From the NCBI RefSeq assembly GCF_008065115.1, contig NZ_CP042913.1, positions 1,214,338 through 1,278,337 on the forward strand: a stretch of DNA of 64,000 nucleotides, in the 5' to 3' direction. Each line of letters opens with the position of its first letter. The first letter of the stretch is position 1. This document shows positions 1 through 8,007 of this stretch, piece by piece. A program made the translations under genes and the position numbers. The notes below the pieces were generated by a model, which saw nothing but the letters and a program-made list of their open reading frames with translations, was not told the origin of the DNA and ran no database searches. The DNA comes from Bythopirellula goksoeyrii (GTDB taxonomy: Bacteria > Planctomycetota > Planctomycetia > Pirellulales > Lacipirellulaceae).

Positions 1-465
1 CAGCAACTGAGCAGAAAGCGTTGCTCCAGGACTTAGAATCTGACCCAGTAGAATACTGAGCTGTTCTTCACGGCTTGGCCATTTGCTGACAGCCTTAACA
101 TCATCGGCAGTCAGTTTGGCACCATCCATCACGCCACCCTTAGGGGCAAAGGGCTTATACTTGGCATCCTCTGCCAGGCGGGTGACTTCCTTGGCAAGCG
201 AAACGACATCCTCGCCGCCCCAAATAAGCGCCAAAGTCCCCTCGGACCCTTCAAAAGCCGGAGCTAGCGCCGTCCCATCGGTTGCGCGTCGCGCCAAACT
301 ATTCTTCACGACCAGCAGATGCATGTTCTTTTGTCGCAATTGCTTGCGTAGCTCAACGTTGCTGTTCGCTTCCATACCCACAACATCTACCAACAAAGCA
401 TCCGTGACGCCGTCGAAACGGCTCTTTAATTCGTCAGTGATCAAATCTTTTACGTACTTGCTCAT
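1..465 (-). CDS. rplJ: 50S ribosomal protein L10 (3' end outside window)
   Basis: This is the N-terminal 155 residues of ribosomal protein L10, which forms the base of the L7/L12 stalk that recruits translation GTPases. The reading frame starts with MSKYVKDLITDEL and shows the L10 core, with the VVKNSLARRA segment around residue 55 and the acidic and Lys-rich middle. It runs off the left edge without a stop. It follows rplA by about 52 bases on the same strand, as in the standard rplK-rplA-rplJ-rplL order, so rplL is expected just outside the window. The start at 463-465 is the only ATG that gives the full conserved N-terminus. Confidence 0.95.
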   Translation of the reverse strand, partial: MSKYVKDLITDELKSRFDGVTDALLVDVVGMEANSNVELRKQLRQKNMHLLVVKNSLARRATDGTALAPAFEGSEGTLALIWGGEDVVSLAKEVTRLAEDAKYKPFAPKGGVMDGAKLTADDVKAVSKWPSREEQLSILLGQILSPGATLSAQLL

Positions 466-517
466 GGCACTTGCTTAATTGGATTTTAGAGGATTAATTC
501 CAGGAAGGGATTCGAGG

Positions 518-1195
518 CTAGACTGCTAACGGGACGCTGGGACTCATGGTACCACTAATGTGGGCTGACCTTACGTAAGTACCCTTTGATGACGACGGCT
601 TCAAATTCAAAATTGTGTTCACAAAGGCCTGGATGTTTTCAACCAGCTTCTCGGCCTCAAAATCCATCTTGCCCACGATCGCCTGAACGTTGCCACCCTT
701 GTCGTTACGAAATTCAACCTTCCCTGCTTTATATTCGCCAATGGTCTTGGCAACATCGGGAGTCACCGTCCCAGCGCGCGGTGAAGGCATCAAACCTCTC
801 GGACCCAGAACTCGCCCTAGCGGACCGACGACTTTCATCATGTCCGGAGTCGCAATACAGACATCGAAATCGGTCCAACCCCCAAGTATTTTCTTTGCCA
901 GATCCTCGTCACCCACTTCGTCTGCTCCCGCTTCACGAGCTGCATCCGCTGCGGGACCTTTGGCAAAGACAATCACTCGCTGCACTTTTCCAATTCCATG
1001 GGGCAGAACTATCGAACCTCGGACTATTTGATCAGCCTGCGTGTGATCGACTCCCAACCGCATGGCAATCTCTACTGATTGCACAAACTTGGTTCCGTCG
1101 AATGTTTTCAACACATCGACAGCTTCTGAAATTGGCAAAGGCGCCTGGGGACGCTTTTCGCTCAGGCTCTTCATTCGTTTTGCTAGTTTTGGCAT
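518..1195 (-). CDS. rplA: 50S ribosomal protein L1
   Basis: Ribosomal protein L1 binds 23S rRNA at the mobile L1 stalk next to the E site and in many bacteria represses its own operon by binding mRNA. The 225 residues have the normal length (about 230) and show the family signature region [18 protein letters not shown] near residues 127-144, followed by the [10 protein letters not shown] segment. It lies between rplK and rplJ with short gaps and is certainly co-transcribed with them. Nothing is unusual in the sequence. Confidence 0.97.
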   Translation of the reverse strand: MPKLAKRMKSLSEKRPQAPLPISEAVDVLKTFDGTKFVQSVEIAMRLGVDHTQADQIVRGSIVLPHGIGKVQRVIVFAKGPAADAAREAGADEVGDEDLAKKILGGWTDFDVCIATPDMMKVVGPLGRVLGPRGLMPSPRAGTVTPDVAKTIGEYKAGKVEFRNDKGGNVQAIVGKMDFEAEKLVENIQAFVNTILNLKPSSSKGTYVRSAHISGTMSPSVPLAV

Positions 1196-1249
1196 GATAT
1201 GCTTCGCTTACTTTGTTTTGTAACTGCCCGTTGAAGCGGGCTGGGCCGG

Positions 1250-1675
1250 CTAACCTTCTATTTCGAGACCCATGCTGCGGGCTGTACCAGCTATCATTTG
1301 AACCGCGCTGTCCAAGTCGCTGGCGTTTAGGTCATTCATCTTCGTATTGGCAATTTCTTCCATTTGGGCATGCGTGATTTTTCCTACTTTGACCTTGTGA
1401 GGAACGCCCGACCCTTTAGCCAAGCCAACGGCCTTCTTCAAAAGGACGGCAGCTGGAGGACTCTTGGTGATGAAGTCAAACGAGCGATCATTGTAGACAT
1501 TGACGACTACCGGGATCATCATTCCGCCAGCTTCGCGTGTCTTGTCGTTGAACGCCTGGACAAATTGACCCAAGTTCACACCATATTTTCCCAAGGACGT
1601 ACCAACAGGAGGGGCAGGAGTGGCTTGACCACCCGGGATCTGGAACTTGGCGGTACCTACTAGTTGCTTTGCCAT
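1250..1675 (-). CDS. rplK: 50S ribosomal protein L11
   Basis: L11 forms the GTPase-associated centre with 23S rRNA. The protein is 141 residues, the usual length. It has the N-terminal [20 protein letters not shown] stretch, whose Pro-rich loop contacts factors and thiostrepton-type drugs, and the C-terminal rRNA-binding domain ending in [11 protein letters not shown]. It is encoded directly downstream of nusG (46-base gap) and upstream of rplA, the canonical arrangement. Confidence 0.97.
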   Translation of the reverse strand: MAKQLVGTAKFQIPGGQATPAPPVGTSLGKYGVNLGQFVQAFNDKTREAGGMMIPVVVNVYNDRSFDFITKSPPAAVLLKKAVGLAKGSGVPHKVKVGKITHAQMEEIANTKMNDLNASDLDSAVQMIAGTARSMGLEIEG

Positions 1676-1721
1676 GATTTTTGCTCGGGTTCTAATTTAC
1701 TGGCCGCTAATGCGACCAGCC

Positions 1722-2522
1722 CTATACGTTTTCTACTTGCCAGTATTCCAACTCGACGGGAGTACTGCGGCCGAAAATGTTGATCATCACATTGACGCGA
1801 CCATTTTGCTCGTCGATTGTATTGACGTCCCCTTCGAAGCTCTCGAAAGTTCCGTCTTTGATCTTCACACGATCGCCAATCTTGAAATTGATATTGAGCT
1901 TCGGCGACTCCTCAACTTCTTCCTCATCTTTTGTAATTATCCGAGCCACTTCGTGCGGCAACATGGGAGACGGCTTTCCCGCTGAGCCAGTAAAATCACC
2001 AATCCCCGAGGTCTCGCGTACTGCAAACCAGGTATCGTCATTGATGCACATATGCACAACGATGTAACCCGGGTAAAGCTTCCGCTCAACGACCTTCTTT
2101 TTCCCTGCTTTAAACTCCGTAACTTTCTCGGTGGGAACGACCACGTCGTCGAAGTAGCGATCCAATCCCTCAATAGCAATCTTGCGCTTGAGTGCTTCAG
2201 CGATTGATCTCTCTCGGTTGCTTTGCACCTTGAGAATATACCAATCCATGACAACAGGCCCTGTGTCCGGCTTCTTGGGCAACAAGGCGCGTTTTACAGG
2301 GTCCATCTCCTCTTCAGGCTCAGGCTCCTTCTTGGGCGGGCTCTTTATGACCGCGGGCTCCTTCACCTCCTCAACTTCTACCTCATCCACTTCAGGCTGA
2401 ACTGCAGAAGAATCTTCCACCACCTGCTCTTGGTCGTCAGTAGCCGTAACAGTATCCTCTGCCTCGACGGAATTTTCCTCGGCGAGTTGAGAGTCGGTGA
2501 TTTTTTCGTTTTCGTCGCTCAC
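1722..2522 (-). CDS. nusG: Transcription termination/antitermination factor NusG with acidic N-terminal extension
   Basis: NusG binds RNA polymerase and couples transcription to ribosomes or Rho. The NGN domain starts at about residue 91 (DWYILKVQSNRER) and includes the conserved LYPGYIVV segment. A KOW domain (FKIGDRVKIKDGTFESFEGDV) closes the protein. At 266 residues it is about 85 longer than E. coli NusG (181). The extra part is an N-terminal tail rich in Glu, Asp and Pro (for example KKEPEPEEEMDP) that looks disordered. The start is GTG at 2520-2522; the tail stays in frame with no stop, so a later start is possible but would still leave an extension. It is transcribed between secE and rplK. 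Confidence 0.95.
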   Translation of the reverse strand: MSDENEKITDSQLAEENSVEAEDTVTATDDQEQVVEDSSAVQPEVDEVEVEEVKEPAVIKSPPKKEPEPEEEMDPVKRALLPKKPDTGPVVMDWYILKVQSNRERSIAEALKRKIAIEGLDRYFDDVVVPTEKVTEFKAGKKKVVERKLYPGYIVVHMCINDDTWFAVRETSGIGDFTGSAGKPSPMLPHEVARIITKDEEEVEESPKLNINFKIGDRVKIKDGTFESFEGDVNTIDEQNGRVNVMINIFGRSTPVELEYWQVENV

Positions 2523-2575
2523 GAGGTTTCCCTGAAGCTATAAAGAATGACGGCTATTGAAATCGATTCGATCTG

Positions 2576-2983
2576 TTAGAAAATCTGTCGAGCGATTATT
2601 TTCAAGACTGCGTCATAGACAAACAAGAGTCCCGCCAGAAAGAAAATCACCGCAATAACCACCATCGAGGCCCGCCACAATTCACTGCGGCTCGGCCATG
2701 ACACTTTATTCATCTCCGCTTCCACGGAAATTAAAAAATCCGCGAACTTCGGCAAATTGACTATTCGAAAGCTGATCCACGAGCCTACCGCCAACATCAC
2801 CAATGGAAGCACATAGCGACCCATATCAGTGATGCTTACCGCATTGAGCTTCCAAGCCCCGGCAGCAAACGCCAGCGCAATGGCCGCGAAAGTGACCTGC
2901 CGGGCGATCCTGCCCTGACTTCGCTTATACCGCGAAGCGTTGAACATTCCTGAAATTAACTCTGCCACTTTAAGCTTTCCCAA
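2576..2983 (-). CDS. secE: Preprotein translocase subunit SecE
   Basis: SecE is the clamp subunit of the SecYEG protein-conducting channel. The decisive segment is EMNKVSWPSRSELWRAS at about residues 90-106, followed by one hydrophobic transmembrane helix, the conserved SecE core. Two earlier hydrophobic stretches (about residues 28-45 and 57-72) make this a three-helix, E. coli-like SecE rather than the minimal one-helix form. The open frame begins with TTG at 2983. An internal ATG at 2947 is an equally plausible start because no clear ribosome binding site decides it. It sits between tRNA-Trp and nusG, as usual. Confidence 0.93.
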   Translation of the reverse strand: MGKLKVAELISGMFNASRYKRSQGRIARQVTFAAIALAFAAGAWKLNAVSITDMGRYVLPLVMLAVGSWISFRIVNLPKFADFLISVEAEMNKVSWPSRSELWRASMVVIAVIFFLAGLLFVYDAVLKIIARQIF

Positions 2984-3063
2984 CGAGCCACGAGACTTGC
3001 GTTATGAGCCACTACAACACGACCCACAGTCCGCAATGACCGAAACTCACAACTTCCTGTATG

Positions 3064-3136
3064 CAGGGGCGGCGGGAATCGAACTCGCAACCCCCGGTTT
3101 TGGAGACCGGTGCTCTGCCAATTGAGCTACACCCCT
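3064..3136 (-). tRNA. tRNA-Trp (anticodon CCA)
   Basis: A 73-base cloverleaf on the minus strand has a 7-bp acceptor stem (AGGGGTG with CGCCCCT, one G-U pair), anticodon CCA in the loop CTCCAAA, and a TTCGATTC T-arm. The discriminator base is G and the terminal CCA is not encoded. It lies between tuf and secE, where tRNA-Trp is found in many bacterial tuf-secE-nusG clusters. Confidence 0.95.
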
Positions 3137-3153
3137 TTGTGTAAGAGTGATAG

Positions 3154-3234
3154 GTGAGCAGGTGAATAAGTGAGTAGGTAGCAACGCCATCCACACAATC
3201 AACACACTACTTACTCACCTACTCACCTACTCAC
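3154..3234. repeat. Imperfect inverted repeat built on the word GAGTAGGT, between tRNA-Trp and tuf
   Basis: The spacer between tuf and tRNA-Trp holds two 28-base arms (3154-3181 and 3207-3234) that are reverse complements at about 24 positions. Each arm is itself a near-tandem repeat of GTGAGTAG. The transcript could form a long hairpin. No rpmG (L33) gene, often located here in other bacteria, is present. Confidence 0.7.
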
Positions 3235-3240
3235 TTTTTC

Positions 3241-4440
3241 TTACTCTAAAATTTTCGTTACTACGCCGGAACCAACCGTCTTGCCACCTTCGCGAATGGC
3301 GAAACGCACTCCGTCGTCCATGGCAATCGGCTTACCAAGCTCAACACTAATTCGTGCGTTGTCGCCAGGCATGCACATCTCAACATCACCTACCAGATTT
3401 GCTGCACCCGTGACGTCAGTCGTCCGGAAGTAGAACTGAGGTCGGTAACCGCTAAAGAACGGCGTGTGACGCCCACCCTCTTCCTTGCTCAAGACATAGA
3501 CTTCGGCCTCGAACTTGGTGTGGGGGGTAATGCTTCCTGGCTTAGCCAGAACTTGACCACGCTGGATATCTTCACGCTTGACGCCACGCAACAAGCAACC
3601 GACGTTGTCGCCAGCCATTCCGTGATCCATCGTTTTGTTGAATGCCTCGACTCCGGTGCAGGTCGTCTTGGTGGGGGCTGAAGTCAAACCGATGATTTCG
3701 ACTTCCTCACCAACCTTGACCTGGCCACGCTCGATACGACCCGTAGCTACCGTGCCACGACCTTCGATCGAGAACACGTCTTCGATTGCCATCAGGAACG
3801 GCTTATCAGTTTCTCTAGTGGGTTCGGGAATGTAGGAATCGATGGCTTCCATCAACTCTGTGATGCACTTAGATGCCTCTGGATCCGAAGGATTGTCGTA
3901 GGCAGCCTTGGCGGCACCCTTAACAACAGGCACTTCGTCGCCAGGGAAACCATAAGTCGTCAACAATTCACGAACTTCCAATTCGACCAACTCGAGCAAT
4001 TCTTCGTCGTCGACCAAATCGCATTTATTCAGGAACACCACGATCCGAGGCACACCAACCTGGCGAGCCAAGAGGATGTGCTCACGAGTCTGAGGCATCG
4101 GGCCGTCAGCAGCTGACACAACCAGGATGGCACCATCCATCTGGGCGGCACCAGTGATCATGTTCTTGATGAAGTCGGCGTGACCAGGACAGTCGATATG
4201 TGCATAGTGACGATTCGGTGTTTCGTACTCGACGTGCGAAACAGCGATCGTTACCGTCTTAGTTTCATCGCGAACTGTACCACCCTTGGCGATATCAGCA
4301 TACGACTTTGTTTTGGCGAGCCCTTTGGCCGCCTGAACTGCCAAGATAGCTCCAGTTGTTGTTGTCTTGCCGTGATCGATGTGACCGATCGTACCAACGT
4401 TCACATGAGGCTTGGTACGTTCAAATGTATCCTTAGCCAT
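3241..4440 (-). CDS. tuf: Elongation factor Tu
   Basis: EF-Tu is the GTPase that delivers aminoacyl-tRNA to the ribosome. The 399 residues contain G1 (GHIDHGKT), G3 (DCPGH) and G4 (NKCD), plus domains 2 and 3 with the C-terminal [13 protein letters not shown] signature. The first G-box continues as TTTTGAI rather than the more usual TTLTAAI, and the G5 region reads GAAKAAY instead of the common GSALKAL; both are mild local deviations in a full-length protein. A GGGAG ribosome binding site precedes the ATG. The gene is the protein-coding centre of the tRNA-tuf transcript. Confidence 0.97.
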   Translation of the reverse strand: MAKDTFERTKPHVNVGTIGHIDHGKTTTTGAILAVQAAKGLAKTKSYADIAKGGTVRDETKTVTIAVSHVEYETPNRHYAHIDCPGHADFIKNMITGAAQMDGAILVVSAADGPMPQTREHILLARQVGVPRIVVFLNKCDLVDDEELLELVELEVRELLTTYGFPGDEVPVVKGAAKAAYDNPSDPEASKCITELMEAIDSYIPEPTRETDKPFLMAIEDVFSIEGRGTVATGRIERGQVKVGEEVEIIGLTSAPTKTTCTGVEAFNKTMDHGMAGDNVGCLLRGVKREDIQRGQVLAKPGSITPHTKFEAEVYVLSKEEGGRHTPFFSGYRPQFYFRTTDVTGAANLVGDVEMCMPGDNARISVELGKPIAMDDGVRFAIREGGKTVGSGVVTKILE

Positions 4441-4528
4441 TTTTCTCCCTAACTAAAATACTAGGTCGTTTGTTTCTAGGACAAAAAGGAGCTATTTAAA
4501 CAACTCCTACAAATAAAGCTTTTAGGTA

Positions 4529-4581
4529 TTAGCTGTTAGTCGCTAGCAACACGATTGTACTTGCTAATGACTAACAGCTAA
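4529..4581. repeat. Inverted repeat built on TTAGCTGTTAG, between tuf and tRNA-Thr
   Basis: Arms 4529-4549 and 4561-4581 pair at 19 of 21 positions around an 11-base loop and would form a stable hairpin. The same word continues as TAACTGCTAACAGCC to about 4594. It is one of four different palindromic spacers in this operon. Confidence 0.75.
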
Positions 4582-4609
4582 CTGCTAACAGCCAACTACT
4601 TCCTCACAG

Positions 4610-4682
<73 letters not shown>

Positions 4683-4689
4683 ATTTTGA

Positions 4690-4798
4690 GCTATTAGCTG
4701 TTAGCCGTTAGCTATTAGCCATGTGCCGTTAGCTCATTTACACTCTTGATCTTGAACGATATTTCCTTACTAACTTCTAATCGCTAACTGCCAATAGC
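4690..4798. repeat. Distant inverted repeat of TTAGC words between tRNA-Thr and tRNA-Gly
   Basis: Two 22-base arms (4690-4711 and 4777-4798) are reverse complements at about 18 positions, with 65 bases between. They use the same GCTATTAGCTGTTAG vocabulary as the hairpin at 4529-4581. Confidence 0.55.
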
Positions 4799-4808
4799 TT
4801 TCACTCAA

Positions 4809-4879
4809 AGCGGGTGAAGGGAATCGAACCCTCGTCATCAGCTTGGAAGGCTGTTGCTCTACCATTGAGCTACACCCGC
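4809..4879 (-). tRNA. tRNA-Gly (anticodon TCC)
   Basis: A 71-base cloverleaf has a GCGGGTG/CACCCGC acceptor stem, anticodon TCC in the loop CTTCCAA, and a GTTCGATTC T-arm. Gly tRNAs of this size are normal. It is the equivalent of glyT in the tufB operon. Confidence 0.95.
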
Positions 4880-4904
4880 AAGCTGAATTCGGAGTGCAGA
4901 ATGC

Positions 4905-4944
4905 GGATTGCGGAATACATTTTTTATTCCGCATTCCGCAATCC
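4905..4944. repeat. Inverted repeat built on GGAATGCGGA, between tRNA-Gly and tRNA-Tyr
   Basis: A perfect 12-bp inverted repeat (GGATTGCGGAAT at 4905-4916, complement at 4933-4944) surrounds an AT-rich loop. It is flanked by further GCATTCCGCA words up to 4958. The word differs from those in the neighbouring spacers. Confidence 0.75.
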
Positions 4945-4962
4945 ACATTCCGCATTCAACAG

Positions 4963-5044
4963 TGGGGAGTGCAGGATTCGAACCTGCGAAGGCAGAGCCA
5001 GCAGATTTACAGTCTGCCCCGTTTGACCGCTTCGGTAACTCCCC
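4963..5044 (-). tRNA. tRNA-Tyr (anticodon GTA)
   Basis: An 82-base class II tRNA has a GGGGAGT/ACTCCCC acceptor stem, anticodon GTA in the loop CTGTAAA, a long variable arm (GCTGGCTCTGCC region) and the GTTCGAATC T-arm. It is the equivalent of tyrU. Confidence 0.95.
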
Positions 5045-5187
5045 CGATCTGCTAGCCTACTGGCTTACCATCTGCACCTGCTAAACCTACCCAAAACATG
5101 CCCGCATCGTTAGACAAAGGCATCTCAATACGGAGTCTCCACTGGGGCCCACAACCACTCCCAAACAATTACCCACACAACTGTACG

Positions 5188-5260
5188 AGCTAGCGGAGGG
5201 AATTGAACCCACAACCTGCTGATTACAAATCAGCTGCTCTGCCAATTGAGCTACGCTAGC
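5188..5260 (-). tRNA. tRNA-Thr (anticodon TGT)
   Basis: A 73-base cloverleaf has a GCTAGCG/CGCTAGC acceptor stem, anticodon TGT in the loop TTTGTAA, and a GTTCAATTC T-arm. It is the first gene of the tRNA-tuf cluster and lies about 24 bases from the predicted transcription start. Confidence 0.95.
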
Positions 5261-5290
5261 CTGGCTGCTTGAAACTTACGCGAATCAACT

Positions 5291-5318
5291 AATATAACCG
5301 TGTTGGAATGTGTGACAA
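5291..5318 (-). promoter_or_regulatory. Sigma-70-type promoter of the tRNA-tuf-secE-nusG-ribosomal protein cluster
   Basis: On the minus strand a -35 box TTGTCA (one mismatch to TTGACA) and a -10 box TATATT (one mismatch to TATAAT) are separated by 16 bases. Transcription would start near 5284, just ahead of tRNA-Thr(TGT). This is the best match in the 148-base gap before the first gene. Confidence 0.65.
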
Positions 5319-5408
5319 GCCGATCAGGGCGAATTTCGCGCCAAAAAGATACTTGTGGCGTCAGACTCCCCCTCACAGAGCCACTCACCGCAGCAGAAGA
5401 GGGTAAAG

Positions 5409-7202
5409 TCACCCTATTTTGACATTTTTTGCTGTTCTATTCTTGTATGGCACCCTGCTACTCAGGAGGCCAACTCCGCAAAAGATCCCGCAGTATAGGC
5501 CCCAAAAGATAGGTTCCGGCACGAGAACAGCTTCCACTGAGCCATTAAATCCGTAGTTTGAGTGCCAAGTGGCCAGTTCTATCGAGTCAAGCGGATTTGG
5601 TGATTCGCCACGCTGCCATTTGAGGAAATCATTCCCGTCGACATCGAGGTCCCCATCAACATCACCGAAAAACTCCGGTGTCGATGCAAGTTCGGCCTGT
5701 ATCCAGTGGGCTATGGAGGGAACTCCTTTGTCATCTACCAAGAACAGCATGTAATAGCCAGGGGGTGCTTCGTTTCCGCTCGAGGGAAGATCAATGTTGA
5801 GCCCGCCATCAGTGATGACGAAATCGAGATTATTGGCACGCTGAGTCCAATTCTGGGCGTGCGTGACGGAACCTGGAATGACCCAGAGAGCTTTAGTAAT
5901 GCTCGCGGCGTCAGGAGTCTCCACGAAAATTGAATCGCCTAGGGCGGCTGACGAGGGTGCCAAACCAACCTCTGGCCGAACCGCCGGCGATCCATCGGGA
6001 GCAAATAAATAGGCAGGTGAGTAGATTTCTGCATTCAGGTTTTGTTGGAAGCCCCCGGTATCGTGGTCTCCGCCAGTCACAAGAACCCGGCCATCGGGGA
6101 GCAGTAGCGCAGTAGAATGGTAGCCGCGATATATGGATGAATCAGCTTCGGCAACTTGCGTGACTTGCTGAGTAGTGGGGTCCCAGATTTCTGCTACTGT
6201 GACAAGCCCGTTGGGATCGTTCCATCCAGTAACGTAGGTTCCCCCGGTGAGTAGAACCGTACCGTCAGCCAGTATCGTGGCGTTATTCTGCCGACGAGGT
6301 TGAGCCATCGTGTCCGCGCCGTAAGTCCAGGAAGGAGTCGCGTCGGTCAAATCCAATAGCGATATGTTGGCCGTGGGGACGTGCCCTCCGCCGATGTAGG
6401 CGATTTTTCCGGTATCGTACATGACCGCCGGACCGTAGTTATGCAGGTTAGAGTCAAGAGTGTCCCCTAAGTATTGCCAGGATCCAGTGCCTGAAACGTC
6501 AAGGAGATCTGTATCGTCGCCATAATTAGAGAGGGACACAACTCCACCATCGGGAGTCAAGAATGTGCGCGGGTAAAGAGGCAAACTCTTGTAGGCCGTA
6601 GTCAGGCTACGCCAGGAGTTGGTCTCAAACTCATATATCTGAGGCAGTGGATTGCTGTCAGGATCGAAGTTGCCATTCATCCCCCCCGATAGCATAAGAA
6701 TATCTCCATTACCTAGAGTGGTAGCGCTCGGATACCACCGCCCACGCTGTCCAGTAGTGTAAGGAGACGGCGGAGAGGAAAGGCTAGGCATGTTTGGCAC
6801 ATTGTTGGCCCAGGTATTGGTAAAGGGATCATAAATATTAGCCCTATCCAGGCCGTTGTCGTTCGTGATATGTCCTCCTCCAACAAAGAGTCGACCGTCG
6901 GGAAGCCAAGCATGTCCCGAGCAAAAAGGGTTGAAGGAAGTCGGATTCGGATAAGCAGCGCTGGAAAACTGATCCGTGTCGGGATCCCATAAACCGATAC
7001 TTTCGCGCCATGTCTGCCAAAACATGACTTTGCCCGTAGGCAACATGTGTACATGAATCGCCTCAACTCCTCCCCCCTGACCCCATGTAAAAACGTCTGT
7101 CCACTGCCCATTTACTGATGATTGCCCATACAGAGGAGTTGCAAACACAACACAGACGAGGAGGGTAAGTTGGGCACCAAGACTGGAAACGCATACTCGC
7201 AT
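5409..7202 (-). CDS. Galactose-oxidase-like copper radical oxidase, dockerin and PEP-CTERM anchored
   Basis: This exported protein (597 aa) resembles fungal galactose and glyoxal oxidases, which oxidise alcohols or aldehydes and reduce O2 to H2O2. After a signal peptide (about 1-27) come kelch blades with repeated LPDGRVLVTGG motifs and then the DUF1929/E-set domain. All expected cofactor residues are visible: Cys94 (FCSGHAWLPDGR) and Tyr157 (RGRWYPS) for the Cys-Tyr crosslink, axial Tyr361-His362 (YRGYHST), and His448 (SVTHAQNW). A dockerin-like Asp motif (GDVDGDLDVDGNDFLKWQR) and a PEP-CTERM tail (VPEP, hydrophobic stretch, basic end) follow. The start ATG overlaps the stop of the CHRD gene (TGATG), which indicates translational coupling. 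The substrate is unknown. Confidence 0.85.
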   Translation of the reverse strand: MRVCVSSLGAQLTLLVCVVFATPLYGQSSVNGQWTDVFTWGQGGGVEAIHVHMLPTGKVMFWQTWRESIGLWDPDTDQFSSAAYPNPTSFNPFCSGHAWLPDGRLFVGGGHITNDNGLDRANIYDPFTNTWANNVPNMPSLSSPPSPYTTGQRGRWYPSATTLGNGDILMLSGGMNGNFDPDSNPLPQIYEFETNSWRSLTTAYKSLPLYPRTFLTPDGGVVSLSNYGDDTDLLDVSGTGSWQYLGDTLDSNLHNYGPAVMYDTGKIAYIGGGHVPTANISLLDLTDATPSWTYGADTMAQPRRQNNATILADGTVLLTGGTYVTGWNDPNGLVTVAEIWDPTTQQVTQVAEADSSIYRGYHSTALLLPDGRVLVTGGDHDTGGFQQNLNAEIYSPAYLFAPDGSPAVRPEVGLAPSSAALGDSIFVETPDAASITKALWVIPGSVTHAQNWTQRANNLDFVITDGGLNIDLPSSGNEAPPGYYMLFLVDDKGVPSIAHWIQAELASTPEFFGDVDGDLDVDGNDFLKWQRGESPNPLDSIELATWHSNYGFNGSVEAVLVPEPIFWGLYCGIFCGVGLLSSRVPYKNRTAKNVKIG

Positions 7203-7900
7203 CACAATACTTCTCCGCGTCGCAAGCTACTTCTTCTCCCCATCCAAAGCATGACGGCACTCGCTAGGAGACCCCATGATGACGGTTCAGGGATTGGACT
7301 GATATGACCTCGGATCGCCATGGATGGAAAACCGGACTCATTGGTATGGACAGCCACCATTAGCCTGCCCTCATTGAGCGTGTCGAGCCAATTCGTGAGT
7401 GGTTTGCTGGTCAATGGGTAGAAAGGCAAGTAGGGAAGACCAGTTGTGGGGTCTATCGTCGCGTCTCCATCGTCCCACACCCCTGTGATTGTGCGGTTCT
7501 CGTAGTCGATCACACGGTCAGCGTCCTCTTCGGCGGGCTGATTATAGGTAGCCAGTCCAAAGATGTTCAATACGTGGGGTCCAATTGTATCAGGCACATG
7601 GAGGTGCAGATGAATGCCAATAATGTCATCAGGTTCGGTACGGTCAATCGCATTGGGCTTGAGACCGAGAAGGTGATCGAGAACAATCCGGTAAGTCAAC
7701 CTCGTTTGATCGGAATTCAGAGAGAGAAAGATCTCTCCGGTAGCTTCAGTCGTGGAAGGATGAGTATGAAAATCGTCTAGAAAAGCGTAGTAGCCATGAC
7801 CGCCACTTGCGCTGCCCAGGTGGCTTTGCTCATGCGCCTGGGATTTTCCTAGAAGTCCGAGCAATGAAAGTTGAAAGAGGAAGATCCAGATTCGCTGCAT
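7202..7900 (-). CDS. CHRD-domain protein with PEP-CTERM anchor
   Basis: A 232-residue exported protein has a signal peptide (1-22), a CHRD domain (about 32-205; GIHLHLHVP, then VAVHTNE and MAIRGHI near its end) and a C-terminal PEP-CTERM segment beginning PIPEPSSWG. CHRD domains occur in chordin and many bacterial surface proteins and have no established enzymatic role. The protein is rich in His (HLHLH), so metal binding is possible but unproven. It is the first gene of a two-gene unit with the copper radical oxidase; a copper-handling or partner role is only an inference from that coupling. Confidence 0.8.
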   Translation of the reverse strand: MQRIWIFLFQLSLLGLLGKSQAHEQSHLGSASGGHGYYAFLDDFHTHPSTTEATGEIFLSLNSDQTRLTYRIVLDHLLGLKPNAIDRTEPDDIIGIHLHLHVPDTIGPHVLNIFGLATYNQPAEEDADRVIDYENRTITGVWDDGDATIDPTTGLPYLPFYPLTSKPLTNWLDTLNEGRLMVAVHTNESGFPSMAIRGHISPIPEPSSWGLLASAVMLWMGRRSSLRRGEVL

Positions 7901-8007
7901 TTGATTTACCTAAGCATTGTCTCAGCATGTGCGCCTTCTAGAAAAGCAATGAGGCGGAAAGCAGAAAGCGATTGTCCGAAAACCCTCCAGCTCCACGTGC
8001 CTCAACC

